Assembly: GCA_964406935.1 (NCBI GenBank)
Contig: CAYOTM010000015.1
Span: forward strand, 1-19,977
Source: PWHG01 sp964406935
Lineage (GTDB): Bacteria > Patescibacteriota > Patescibacteriia > Patescibacteriales > UBA12465
Direction: 5' to 3'
Length of the DNA stretch: 19,977 nt
In this document: piece by piece, positions 1-8,035 of the stretch
Numbering within the stretch: the stretch's first letter is position 1
How the letters are laid out: every line of letters begins with the position of its first letter
Program-made: the position numbers and the translations under genes
The notes under the pieces: model-generated
The model's database searches: none
What the model was told of the DNA's origin: nothing
Seen by the model: only the letters and a program-made list of their open reading frames with translations

Positions 1-775
1 GATAACTACCGGCTTCTCGACGAAAACAAGGTGAATAAGCAAAATATTTTAAGGGCAAGTCGGCTGTTTTTAAAATTTCCTCGCGATGATAATTTCCTAA
101 CATCATTTCACTGGTAGCGTTCAAACAAAGATTATCTTGGGTCCAAAATAAATCATCGCGAAATTTAGGCAGTTGGCCAGAAGTATAGGCTGATTTCTCC
201 GTTAATAAAAACGGGGGGATTAAAAATTGATAATTATTTTTTAAATGATAATCAATAAAATAAGATAACAGGGCCCACTCTAGTTGGGCTCCCAACCCTC
301 GATAGCACCAAAAACCTGAGCCCGACATTTTAACGGCTCGCTGATAATCAATCAGATTTAAACTTTCCGCCAAATCAACGTGATTTTTGGCCGGAAAATC
401 AAACTGTGGGGCTTCTTTATGAGTATAAATTACTTGATTATTTTCCTTGCCACCAGCCACCACATCAGAAGCCGGAATATTAGGAAGAGCGGCTAAATCA
501 ATCTGCAATTGGTTAGTGATAGCTTCCAGCTTCAGATTTAAATCTTTTATTTCTTGATTCAATTGTTTACTCTGAAAAATTTCCTCGGGTTGTGGTTTAC
601 TTTTAGAAATTTTATTTTTAGCTGATTGCAGGGATTCTAATTGAGTAATTAATTGACGACGCTCCACATCTAATTCTAAAATATTTTCCAAATTAAAATC
701 AGTTGGCGACAGTCTTTTTAAGAGACCAGCTTTAACGGCCGGTAAATTTTCTTTAATGAATTTAAGATCTAACAT
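1..775 (-). CDS. serS: Seryl-tRNA synthetase, N-terminal part (3' end beyond the window)
   Basis: Charges tRNA-Ser with serine in the cytoplasm (class II aminoacyl-tRNA synthetase). I translated about 258 codons from the ATG at 775. Residues 1 to about 105 form the N-terminal helical-hairpin tRNA-binding arm, rich in Lys, Glu and Gln and starting MLDLKFIKEN. The catalytic core follows. The serine-binding loop reads ATSEMM, keeping the Thr-x-Glu pair of the family although most bacteria have PTAEVP there. Motif 2 is clear as PCFRREAGSY at the window edge. Motif 3 lies outside the window. The start is only 10 bases downstream of the dnaX stop, so it is the last gene seen in the ferredoxin-to-serS run. 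No Shine-Dalgarno precedes the ATG. The identification is secure; the gene is incomplete only because the window ends. Confidence 0.95.
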   Translation of the reverse strand, partial: MLDLKFIKENLPAVKAGLLKRLSPTDFNLENILELDVERRQLITQLESLQSAKNKISKSKPQPEEIFQSKQLNQEIKDLNLKLEAITNQLQIDLAALPNIPASDVVAGGKENNQVIYTHKEAPQFDFPAKNHVDLAESLNLIDYQRAVKMSGSGFWCYRGLGAQLEWALLSYFIDYHLKNNYQFLIPPFLLTEKSAYTSGQLPKFRDDLFWTQDNLCLNATSEMMLGNYHREEILKTADLPLKYFAYSPCFRREAGSY

Positions 776-785
776 ATAAAATAAA

Positions 786-2405
786 TTAAGAAATTATTTG
801 TCCTCCAAAAGTTTTAATTAAATTATTCACCGGAGAATTAGTTATTGGTTTCTCGGTAACAATCTTTTCATTATCAGGGCTATCCACGGAAGAATTAATT
901 GGGGGCATTTCAAAATTTTCATCTAAATCAGCCTGGATTCTAATTTTACCACCAAACACTTCGGTTAAAGTTTTTTCAATTAAGGGTTTAACCCCGGAAT
1001 CAAGTGCTCGATCACGATGAAACTTATATTTAAAAATTAATTTTAATTGACCGGCTTTAAGATCTTGAGGGCTACAGTTTTGTAAAATAAAGGATAAGGA
1101 ATGATTATATTTTTTAATTTTTACTAAAAATTCTGGCCACTTATCTTTTACTTCTTGACAACTAAGATCACTGGCTAACACCAGCCCATCAGCTGGAGCT
1201 TTGTTTGTTTGATTAGATTTATTATCAGCGGTTGATTTACTCGAACTAGGAATCGGATTGCTGGGTGGTAAATTTTGTTTAGTCGAGCTTAATGATTGAT
1301 TATTAGAAATCGCTGAACCGACAGATAATTCAACAATCGCCATTTCTAAGGGGAGTTGGGGAAAGCTAGCATTTTTTTCCGCCAAAGCATTAAGTAAATG
1401 ACGTAAAACCAATAAAGCTTGTCGGCTATTCATTACTTGCGACAAACCAAGCATTCTTTTTTCAATTTCTTCACCGAAATCTAAACCTAATTTTTCCGCT
1501 AAACCAGGTTGAATTAAGTGGAGTAATAATTTTCGTAAAATAGTAATATTTTCTTCAATAAATGTTTTTAAATTAACACCCTCTTCTACTAATTGATTGA
1601 GTAAAGCCAGGGCTTCACCGGCCTGTTGGTTGGCTAAATACTCTAAAAAATTAACCGCCTCAAGAGTTCGGCTCTTGGGTAAAACTAATTCCGCTGTATC
1701 TAAACTGATGTTTTTATCACCTAAGGCTAAAATTTGACCAAGTAAGCTCTCAGCGTCTCGTAAATGGCCACCACTTTCCCGAGCAATCGCTTGAAGAACT
1801 TCAAGATCAACTTGAATTTTTTCTTGTTGAATTATATATTGTAATTTTTTAACAATCTCTGAGCTAACAATCCGTTTAAAATCAAAGCGCTGACAACGGG
1901 AAATAATTGTTCCCGGGACTTTATGAACTTCAGTGGTGCATAAAATAAATAATACTTGTTTGGGTGGCTCTTCAATAATTTTTAACAAAGCATTAAAAGC
2001 CGATAAAGAAAGCATGTGAACCTCATCAATAATAAACACTTTATAGCGCGCTTTACTAGGAGCGAGGCGAGCAAAAGCAATCACATTATCACGAACATTG
2101 TCGACCCCAGTGTTGGAGGCGGCATCAATTTCTACAACATCCAAATGACGACCTGAGGAAATATCTAAACACGACTGACATTCACCACAAGGCTCTGATT
2201 GGCCAGCCTGGATATTTAAGCAGTTAGCAGCTTTAGCAAGTACCCGAGCCATGGTAGTTTTACCCACAGCCCGTGGTCCACAAAACAAATAAGCCTGCCC
2301 TAGGCGGCCAGTGGCAATTTCATTTTCCAGGCTAATCTTTAAATGATTTTGACCTAAAATATCAGCAAATTTTTCTGGTCGATAATCACGGTATAAAGTA
2401 GGCAT
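786..2405 (-). CDS. dnaX: DNA polymerase III clamp-loader subunit gamma/tau
   Basis: ATPase subunit of the clamp loader that places the beta clamp on DNA during replication. The 539 residues show Walker A GPRAVGKT (43-50), the four zinc-binding cysteines C62, C73, C76 and C79, Walker B IIDEVH with D127 and E128, sensor-1 region CTTEVHKVP, and the SRC arginine-finger motif (169-171). Domain III (collar) spans about 240-363, followed by a Ser/Asn/Pro-rich linker (about 365-405) and a C-terminal tau-like domain (about 410-490). Length is close to Bacillus DnaX and shorter than the 643 residues of E. coli. The gene lies between the VirD4-like ATPase gene and serS, with a possible promoter of its own at 2425-2453. 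A seven-A run at codons 343-345 is treated in the findings as a weak frameshift candidate. Confidence 0.97.
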   Translation of the reverse strand: MPTLYRDYRPEKFADILGQNHLKISLENEIATGRLGQAYLFCGPRAVGKTTMARVLAKAANCLNIQAGQSEPCGECQSCLDISSGRHLDVVEIDAASNTGVDNVRDNVIAFARLAPSKARYKVFIIDEVHMLSLSAFNALLKIIEEPPKQVLFILCTTEVHKVPGTIISRCQRFDFKRIVSSEIVKKLQYIIQQEKIQVDLEVLQAIARESGGHLRDAESLLGQILALGDKNISLDTAELVLPKSRTLEAVNFLEYLANQQAGEALALLNQLVEEGVNLKTFIEENITILRKLLLHLIQPGLAEKLGLDFGEEIEKRMLGLSQVMNSRQALLVLRHLLNALAEKNASFPQLPLEMAIVELSVGSAISNNQSLSSTKQNLPPSNPIPSSSKSTADNKSNQTNKAPADGLVLASDLSCQEVKDKWPEFLVKIKKYNHSLSFILQNCSPQDLKAGQLKLIFKYKFHRDRALDSGVKPLIEKTLTEVFGGKIRIQADLDENFEMPPINSSVDSPDNEKIVTEKPITNSPVNNLIKTFGGQIIS

Positions 2406-2424
2406 AAATTAATTAAGATATTTT

Positions 2425-2453
2425 ATCTTATAATAAAAACTTTAAAGGGTCAA
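2425..2453 (-). promoter_or_regulatory. Possible internal promoter for dnaX-serS
   Basis: In the 48-base gap after the ATPase gene, the minus strand reads TTGACC (2453-2448), then either a 17-base spacer to TAAGAT (2430-2425) or a 15-base spacer to TATAAG (2432-2427). A 7-bp hairpin (2414-2430, loop of three) overlaps the -10 and ends 8 bases before the dnaX ATG. All other gaps in this operon are 3 to 10 bases, so the larger gap fits a secondary promoter. This was judged by eye only. Confidence 0.4.
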
Positions 2454-4970
2454 TTACTTAGTAGCCGGAGGTGAGTCGACCGTTAAACTAGTACGCTGAT
2501 TAATTTCCGCTTCCACTAAAGCGCGATCTTTACCAAATTTTAAACGACTTAAAGACTTAATTTTACTTACTAAATCAACCTGCTCAATTCCTGGTAAAGG
2601 CCAAAGAGTTTTTAAGGAAAAGGGACGCAGGGCGGTATTGTTATATAATAATTTAATGTAGGCAGTAAATTTATCAACATTAACTAAGTCAAACTCATTA
2701 AACACTGGGGCAAACTCCTTCACTAAAAATTCGGCATCTTCCGCTCCCACTTTAAAACTAATCATTGTCCCAACGTTGCCAAAGACGGCGTCTTTAATGG
2801 CGGTATTATTATTTTTAGACAACTGGCCAATGTATTGATGGGCAATAATTAAATTTAAAGCATACTTTCTCGCTTCTGATAAAATTTGACAAATCGAATC
2901 AGTAGTAAAGTTTTGAAACTCATCAATATATAAATAAAAGTCTTTACGATCTTCACTGGGCATATCAGCGCGCGATAAAGCAGCCATTAAAATTTTACCG
3001 ACCACAATCATCCCCAATAGATAAGCATTCATTTCACCAACGATTCCCTTGGGTAAACTGATTAGAAGAATTTTTTGTTTATCCATGACATCTCGAAAAT
3101 TAAAGGAACTGTTTTGCTGACCAATAATGGGACGCATCATGTCATTGGAAATAAAAGAAGTTAGCTTGGATGTAATATAAGGAACAATATTAGCTAAGGC
3201 TGCTTCTCCACCGGCTTTTTCCGCTTCTTTTTTCCAAAAATCAGAAACCGTTTTATTTTTACAGCGAGACAATTTTAAACGTCTAAATTCTTCATCAGCT
3301 AAAACTTTAGGAACCTCCATTAAAGTTGAGCCAGATTCAGGGTCATCCATGATCAATAGCAAGGCATTACGCATATATTGTTCAAACATCGGCCCACCAG
3401 TTTGTTTGAGGTCATATAATTTATCAAAAATACCAATCATTTCGTTAATCACAAAACTTTTTTGTTCTGGATAACGAGGATCATATTCCAGTAAATTTAA
3501 AGCTAGAGGACGCTCAACATCACCCGGAGAAAAAATAATCACATCTTCCGCCCGAGCTGGGGGAATACGTTTTAAAATATCATCAACTAAATCACCGTGA
3601 GGGTCAATTACGCAGATCCCTTCCCCGTTTTGAATATCTTGGATCGCCATGCTCGCTAATAAGACTGATTTTCCTACCCCTGATTTACCAACTACATAAG
3701 TATGACGTCGTCTATCAGAACGAGTAATTTTAATTTCTCTTTTAGCTCCTCGAAAAACATTAACTCCTAACAATAAACCATCTGTTGGCAAGTCAGCTGG
3801 TGTGGGTGCGCTTTTAGCATTTAACCAGAGGATATTGGGAGTCTCAGTAAACCTTAAAGGAAAATGAAAAATACTAGCGAGTTCTTCAGTGTTTAATAAA
3901 AAGGCTAACTTTTCTTCAAAACGACGATAAATAAAATCACGAACTAGTTTGCTTTGTTGATTAAAAATTGCGCGCGAAAAAACATTACCATAAGAATAGT
4001 GATTATATTCAGTAAAAGCATTGGCGACATTGTTGATATAAACTTTGGCTTGGGCTTTAGTGGCCGCAGTAGCCACTAATCGTAAATTAACATCTAAGCC
4101 AGCCTTCATATTTTTTTCTTCAATCGCTTTCAACATTTCTTCTTCAATGGCAGTTAATTTTTTGGGGGGAAGATTGGGATCTTTGTCGGTTTTTTTAACC
4201 GAACTAAGAGAGGTGAAGTTGCTAATAAATTGATTAAAAAGACTAAGAGTTTTTAAACCTTGAGCAACTGATGCCTGTTTGGTGATTTCAGTCACTACCT
4301 GCTTAACTTGAGCGTGCCAACCCGCCCTAGCACTGCGCACTAAATATTGAATGGCTAAACTTTCATCATTATTTAATTTAGAAATAACATTAATTACTGA
4401 ATTTAAGGGGTCAACTTCCATTTTTTGATAAGTTTTAATCGGGAAAATAAAAGGCTTGCTAGTAGTCAGACTGGCGGCGGCGATTTCCCCCTTGGCAGTA
4501 AAAGCATTATAATCTTCAATTTCTTCAATACTAGCTTCCGGATAATGGGCATGAATTTGCTGTTCTATATAACGAGACATTGAACGGGGGCTAACTACAA
4601 AAAAAGAAATTCGCCCCCGACTAGCGACGATTTCAAAACCATAATGATCGTTCCGCCCTAAAAACCAGGCGGTAAACCCTCGTTGCGCCCGCAGGCCACC
4701 AATACTAGCAAAAACTGTTTCCCCGCGAGCAATCTCCTCTTTTATGCTTTGCACCGAAGAGCCATTCTCTTTTTCCCCTGGTTTTTCTTTAGGCAGTTTT
4801 ATTAAAAAAATCTGATAATCAAAATAATTACGATCAGTTAATTTTTTTCTTAAAAACCAGCGAAGGCCAAATAATAATAAAATTAAAAAACCAATAAGCA
4901 ATAAAAAGATCCAGCCAAAATTAATTACACTATTGACTGATTCAGGATTGTTTATAAAATCATCGGTCAT
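2454..4970 (-). CDS. Membrane-anchored VirD4/TraG-like (type IV secretion coupling protein-like) ATPase
   Basis: An 838-residue protein with one N-terminal transmembrane helix (about 16-40), a basic stop-transfer stretch (WFLRKK), a long N-terminal domain (about 45-400) that I do not recognise, and a C-terminal P-loop ATPase. Walker A is GKSGVGKS (428-435), a second strand is ICVIDPHGD (452-460), and Walker B is LYIDEFQNF with D683 and E684, followed by an IIAHQY sensor-like strand (708-713). These features match the DUF87/TraM-recognition ATPases related to VirD4, which move DNA or protein across membranes. No relaxase, pilin or other conjugation gene is nearby; the neighbours are dnaX, serS and a ferredoxin, so it looks like a chromosomal gene rather than part of a mobile element. 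Substrate and function are unknown. The start lies 3 bases from the stop of the preceding 161-residue gene, suggesting coupled expression. Confidence 0.85.
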   Translation of the reverse strand: MTDDFINNPESVNSVINFGWIFLLLIGFLILLLFGLRWFLRKKLTDRNYFDYQIFLIKLPKEKPGEKENGSSVQSIKEEIARGETVFASIGGLRAQRGFTAWFLGRNDHYGFEIVASRGRISFFVVSPRSMSRYIEQQIHAHYPEASIEEIEDYNAFTAKGEIAAASLTTSKPFIFPIKTYQKMEVDPLNSVINVISKLNNDESLAIQYLVRSARAGWHAQVKQVVTEITKQASVAQGLKTLSLFNQFISNFTSLSSVKKTDKDPNLPPKKLTAIEEEMLKAIEEKNMKAGLDVNLRLVATAATKAQAKVYINNVANAFTEYNHYSYGNVFSRAIFNQQSKLVRDFIYRRFEEKLAFLLNTEELASIFHFPLRFTETPNILWLNAKSAPTPADLPTDGLLLGVNVFRGAKREIKITRSDRRRHTYVVGKSGVGKSVLLASMAIQDIQNGEGICVIDPHGDLVDDILKRIPPARAEDVIIFSPGDVERPLALNLLEYDPRYPEQKSFVINEMIGIFDKLYDLKQTGGPMFEQYMRNALLLIMDDPESGSTLMEVPKVLADEEFRRLKLSRCKNKTVSDFWKKEAEKAGGEAALANIVPYITSKLTSFISNDMMRPIIGQQNSSFNFRDVMDKQKILLISLPKGIVGEMNAYLLGMIVVGKILMAALSRADMPSEDRKDFYLYIDEFQNFTTDSICQILSEARKYALNLIIAHQYIGQLSKNNNTAIKDAVFGNVGTMISFKVGAEDAEFLVKEFAPVFNEFDLVNVDKFTAYIKLLYNNTALRPFSLKTLWPLPGIEQVDLVSKIKSLSRLKFGKDRALVEAEINQRTSLTVDSPPATK

Positions 4971-4973
4971 AAA

Positions 4974-5459
4974 TTAATATTTTTTTAATTTAATAATGCG
5001 ATCAGCCTTGATTTTTGCTTCTTGCTCTAGAAAAAAACGATTAATACTGGGGATAATTGATAGCCACTTTCTGATTAAAGTAATAATTCTCCCTAAATTA
5101 ACTCTCGCCTTATCTAATAAGTTATTAATTTCTCTAACGGTTTCTTCGCCCGTTTTTTTAAATTCTTGTTGCTTATCAGGAGTGAGCGATAAAAAAATAT
5201 CCCCCAAGTCAGCCGCTAAAATATCATCAATTTGACGGGCCCTGTCAGCTCGCCAATCATTAGTCGATTCTAAACTATCATTACTGGAAGACGTTGACAC
5301 TGCCAGGGGGCTAGAAACGGGTTTTTCCTGGGAGGCCGCTTCCGGTTTTTTAATAGTTTCAACCTGCTCAGCTGTTGATTCTGGGCTCGGACTTAATTCT
5401 GGACTCGGTAACTTTGGTTTTTCTAATTTAGAACTTAAAGAGAAATTAATTAGCGACAT
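4974..5459 (-). CDS. Uncharacterised helical protein encoded with the VirD4-like ATPase
   Basis: The function is not recognised. Its 161 residues have two halves. Residues 1-68 are low-complexity, rich in Ser, Pro, Glu and Lys, and probably disordered. Residues 69-161 look alpha-helical and charged, with stretches such as IDDILAADLGDIF and KQQEFKKTGEETVREIN, and an amphipathic segment with hydrophobic faces at about 123-143 (RIITLIRKWLSIIPSINRFF). There is no signal peptide, and no segment hydrophobic enough for a confident membrane helix. It sits 5 bases after the ferredoxin gene and 3 bases before the ATPase gene, so an accessory or partner role to the ATPase is plausible. I recall similar small proteins beside such ATPases in other Parcubacteria, but cannot verify that here. 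Confidence 0.75.
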   Translation of the reverse strand: MSLINFSLSSKLEKPKLPSPELSPSPESTAEQVETIKKPEAASQEKPVSSPLAVSTSSSNDSLESTNDWRADRARQIDDILAADLGDIFLSLTPDKQQEFKKTGEETVREINNLLDKARVNLGRIITLIRKWLSIIPSINRFFLEQEAKIKADRIIKLKKY

Positions 5460-5464
5460 AAAAA

Positions 5465-5638
5465 TTATTCAACCGTAATTGCCATCACCGGGCAACTAGC
5501 AGCTGCTTGACGAGCACAATCTAAATTTTTTTGAGCGATCACCTTGGATTTACCATCGCTATCCATAGCAAAAACATCAGGGCATAAATTAGCGCATAAA
5601 CCGCAACCAATACATTTATTTTTATCGACTTTAATCAT
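5465..5638 (-). CDS. Single [4Fe-4S] ferredoxin, Thermotoga type
   Basis: A 57-residue electron carrier. The cluster ligands are the CIGCGLC motif (C9, C12, C15) plus C49 in SCPVMAI. Two further cysteines, C19 (in LCPD) and C41 (in LDCARQ), sit where the one-cluster ferredoxin of Thermotoga maritima has a disulfide, so the same bond is expected. The second half of the fold has lost a second CxxCxxC set, so only one cluster is bound. It is the first gene of the minus-strand run, with the next start 5 bases after its stop. Its redox partner is not evident; nifS/iscU about 12 kb away could use it for Fe-S assembly, which is inference. The ATG at 5638 is the only sensible start. Confidence 0.93.
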   Translation of the reverse strand: MIKVDKNKCIGCGLCANLCPDVFAMDSDGKSKVIAQKNLDCARQAAASCPVMAITVE

Positions 5639-5718
5639 ATTTTTATTTATAATGGAAAACCACCAAGGCTCATTTTCGCTTTGGCGCTAAACCAATATAT
5701 TTATTAATTTACTTTTTT

Positions 5719-5727
5719 ATTATAACA
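5719..5727 (-). promoter_or_regulatory. Extended -10 promoter of the ferredoxin-serS operon
   Basis: The minus strand reads TGTTATAAT: a perfect TATAAT with the TGn extension. No good -35 sits 16-18 bases upstream (AGTTAT or TAGTTA), which is usual for extended -10 promoters. Transcription would start near 5712, giving a leader of about 75 nt in which GCCAA and TTGGT can pair to form a small hairpin. Confidence 0.65.
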
Positions 5728-5773
5728 TATTTCTCAAAAAATAACTAAGTAATTAATTAGAATAAAAAGATAA

Positions 5774-5802
5774 TTGACAGCTGGAAAAAATTTTGTTATA
5801 TT
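5774..5802 (+). promoter_or_regulatory. Sigma-70-type promoter of rpmA
   Basis: TTGACA (5774-5779, perfect), a 17-base spacer and TATATT (5797-5802, five of six). Transcription would start near 5809 and leave a leader of about 75 nt. It is divergent from the ferredoxin promoter, with the two -10 boxes about 75 bases apart. Confidence 0.75.
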
Positions 5803-5836
5803 AGCTTATAATAATCAAATTAAGTTACTTACCGAT

Positions 5837-5861
5837 CATTGTTTTTAGCTTAAAAACAATG
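5837..5861 (+). promoter_or_regulatory. Hairpin in the rpmA leader
   Basis: CATTGTTTTTA pairs with TAAAAACAATG: 11 perfect base pairs around a three-base loop (GCT), ending 22 bases before the rpmA ATG. No U tract follows, so it is not a terminator. It may affect mRNA stability or initiation; the function is unknown. Confidence 0.6.
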
Positions 5862-5883
5862 AATTTAGTGGTAATTATATTTT

Positions 5884-6162
5884 ATGGCACACAAGAAGGC
5901 GGGCGGTTCCACCTCCCTCGGTCGCGATTCCCAAAGTAAACGCTTAGGCGTTAAGAAATCAGACGGCCAAGAAGTAAAAGCAGGCAATATTTTAGTCAGA
6001 CAACGAGGCAACAAATATCATCCCGGTATAAATGTCAAACAAGGAAAAGATGATACTCTCTTTGCTATCAGTGCTGGTCAAGTTAAATTTAGTAGTAAAA
6101 AATTAAAGAAATTTGACGGCAACTTAAAATCAGCTAAAATTGTCAGCGTCATGAGTAAGTAA
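5884..6162 (+). CDS. rpmA: 50S ribosomal protein L27
   Basis: L27 lies near the peptidyl-transferase centre, and its N-terminal tail reaches toward the tRNA ends. The 92 residues begin MAHKKAGGSTS, the mature N-terminus seen in most bacteria, without the cleaved extension of Firmicutes L27. The conserved GRDSQSKRLGVKK and GNILVRQRG blocks follow. Usual length is 85-95. Unlike the common rplU-rpmA arrangement, no L21 gene is adjacent: rpmA has its own promoter, leader hairpin and terminator and is transcribed alone. No Shine-Dalgarno is evident (the context is TATATTTTATG). Confidence 0.98.
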   Translation: MAHKKAGGSTSLGRDSQSKRLGVKKSDGQEVKAGNILVRQRGNKYHPGINVKQGKDDTLFAISAGQVKFSSKKLKKFDGNLKSAKIVSVMSK

Positions 6163-6173
6163 ACTCTAAAAAC

Positions 6174-6205
6174 AAAAAAGACTCGAAATATTTCGAGTCT
6201 TTTTT
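6174..6205. terminator. Rho-independent terminator after rpmA, symmetric
   Basis: Six A residues, a perfect 20-base palindrome beginning GACTCGAAAT (6180-6199), then six T residues. The T tract on either strand means it can act in both directions between the convergent rpmA and pyrG genes. It lies 12 bases after the rpmA stop. Confidence 0.9.
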
Positions 6206-6228
6206 AAATAATTAAAGAAAATTATTAG

Positions 6229-6256
6229 AAAAAGGCTATCCTCGAGATAGCCTTTT
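6229..6256 (-). terminator. Rho-independent terminator of pyrG
   Basis: AAAAGGCTATC (6230-6240) pairs with GATAGCCTTTT (6246-6256) around a five-base loop. On the minus strand the stem is followed by a run of five T, placed 32 bases after the pyrG stop. With the neighbouring palindrome, the two convergent genes have separate terminators. Confidence 0.85.
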
Positions 6257-6287
6257 AGGGAAGAAAAAAAGATTATTATTTATTTTA

Positions 6288-7976
6288 TTATTTAGCAGTT
6301 TTATTCTGTAAACAAGTTTTTACAAATTCTACAAACAAGGGATGAGGATCAAGCGGTCGAGAAATATATTCAGGATGAAACTGCACGCCGATAAAGAATG
6401 GGTGGTCAGCTAATTCAATCGCTTCAACAATTTTATTATCCGGTGAGGTGCCCGCAATAATTAAACCGGCTTTTTCTAAAATTTCACGATACTTATTATT
6501 AAATTCATAGCGGTGACGATGGCGTTCTTGAATCACTTCACCTTTTTTAAAACGTTGATAAATTTGAGTTAATTTTGTATTAGGCACTAACTTACAAGGC
6601 CAAGCTCCTAATCTAATTGTTCCCCCATAGCCCTTAGCGGCAATCAATTCAGCCTGCTCAGGCATAATATGAATAACTGGATGAGGAGTTTTGCTATCAA
6701 TTTCCTCGGAATTAGCCCCTGTTAAACCTGCTTGATGGCGAGCAAATTCAATAACCGCCATTTGCATACCATAACATAAACCAAAGTAAGGCACTTTTTT
6801 TTCACGACAATATTTAATTGTTTTAATTTTCCCCTCAGCTCCTCGTTTACCCCAGCCCTGAGGAACCACAATGCCAGCCAATTTATTTAAACTAGCAGTT
6901 CCCTGTTCTTCAATTTCTTCAGCATTAATCCAATGTAATTTTACTTGGCAACGATTAACTGACGCCGCATGCCGTAAAGCTTCAATCACTGAAATATAAG
7001 AATCAGATAAAGAAAAATCACCAGTTTTAAAATATTTACCAACAATCCCTAAATTAATAGTTGATTCTGGTTGACGCATCGCGATGGTCATCTTTTTCCA
7101 GGCCTGATTCTTTGGCTCTTTAACGCGTTGAGGTAGACTCAGAGCTTTAAGTAAATGGAGCCCTAATTTTTCTTTTTCAAAATTAAGGGGGATGTCATAA
7201 ATGGAATCCACATCAGGAGCAGCAATAACATTTTCTAAAGGAATATTACAATGCAAAGAAATTTTTTCCTTCCGAGCAGCATCAATTGGCCGATCGCTTC
7301 GAGCAATAATAAAGTCTGGTTGAATACCGGCCGTATTTAAACTCCGCACAGCATGTTGGGTCGGCTTAGTTTTCATTTCACCAATTTTATTAGGCACTGG
7401 CAAATAAGAGACCATCACAAATAAAACATCTTTAGGATTATATAGTTTTAAGACACGAGCGGCTTCTAAAAAAATCAAATTTTCATACTCACCAACTGTC
7501 CCGCCGACCTCAATAATCATAACTTCGGCCTGAGTTTTTTCTACGGCTTTAGTAATCCGGTCTCTAATTTCCATAGGAATATGAGGGACGACTTGTACAC
7601 ACTTTCCTTTATAAGCTAAGCGGCGCTCACGATCAATAACGGTTTGATAAATCCGACCAGTTGTCATGTAGTTTTCCCGATAAATATTGGTATTTAGAAA
7701 TCTTTCATAATTACCAATATCTTGATCGGTTTCATCACCATCTTCTGTTACAAAAACCTCACCATGCTCAATTGGATTCATCGTCCCCGCATCAACATTA
7801 ATGTAAGGATCCATTTTAATCGCACTAACTTGATAATTATAAGATTGTAGAATTTGAGCAATTGAAGAGGCAGTTACCCCCTTGCCAACCCCAGACATCA
7901 CCCCGCCAACTACAAAAATATATTTAGGATTAAGCTTTTTCTTATTTTTTTCAGAGGAGTTTGTTTTTATTGACAT
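6288..7976 (-). CDS. pyrG: CTP synthase (glutamine-hydrolysing)
   Basis: Makes CTP from UTP, ATP and glutamine, the last step of pyrimidine nucleotide synthesis, in the cytoplasm. The 562 residues comprise an N-terminal synthetase (about 17-285) with P-loop GGVMSGVGKG (24-33) and the block HGEVFVTEDG (71-80), and a C-terminal class I glutamine amidotransferase (about 305-555). The catalytic Cys is C401 in GLCYGMQ; the His and Glu are H534 and E536 in QFHPEY. The oxyanion region reads VPQGWGKRG (371-379), where most CTP synthases have VPGGFGxRG, and the P-loop differs from the common GGVVSSLGKG. Both look like lineage variants of an intact enzyme. The 59-base divergent gap to the next gene has only weak promoter-like boxes (CATAAT at 7991-7986). 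Confidence 0.97.
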   Translation of the reverse strand: MSIKTNSSEKNKKKLNPKYIFVVGGVMSGVGKGVTASSIAQILQSYNYQVSAIKMDPYINVDAGTMNPIEHGEVFVTEDGDETDQDIGNYERFLNTNIYRENYMTTGRIYQTVIDRERRLAYKGKCVQVVPHIPMEIRDRITKAVEKTQAEVMIIEVGGTVGEYENLIFLEAARVLKLYNPKDVLFVMVSYLPVPNKIGEMKTKPTQHAVRSLNTAGIQPDFIIARSDRPIDAARKEKISLHCNIPLENVIAAPDVDSIYDIPLNFEKEKLGLHLLKALSLPQRVKEPKNQAWKKMTIAMRQPESTINLGIVGKYFKTGDFSLSDSYISVIEALRHAASVNRCQVKLHWINAEEIEEQGTASLNKLAGIVVPQGWGKRGAEGKIKTIKYCREKKVPYFGLCYGMQMAVIEFARHQAGLTGANSEEIDSKTPHPVIHIMPEQAELIAAKGYGGTIRLGAWPCKLVPNTKLTQIYQRFKKGEVIQERHRHRYEFNNKYREILEKAGLIIAGTSPDNKIVEAIELADHPFFIGVQFHPEYISRPLDPHPLFVEFVKTCLQNKTAK

Positions 7977-8035
7977 AAAATCAAAATTATGTTAACTTAT
8001 TAAAATAAATTGTTCTTTAAACAAAAACCAAAAAA

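Noticed and set aside
4045..4233. Open frames opposite large genes (also at 4996-5235, 12072-12266, 13374-13562, 15277-15558, 16338-16694 and 19167-19370)
   Set aside because: Each lies fully or mostly inside a well-supported gene on the other strand and gives low-complexity proteins with no recognisable domain.
2454..4970. VirD4-like gene as part of an integrated conjugative element
   Set aside because: No integrase, relaxase, mating-pair genes or direct repeats are seen, and housekeeping genes flank it at operon spacing.
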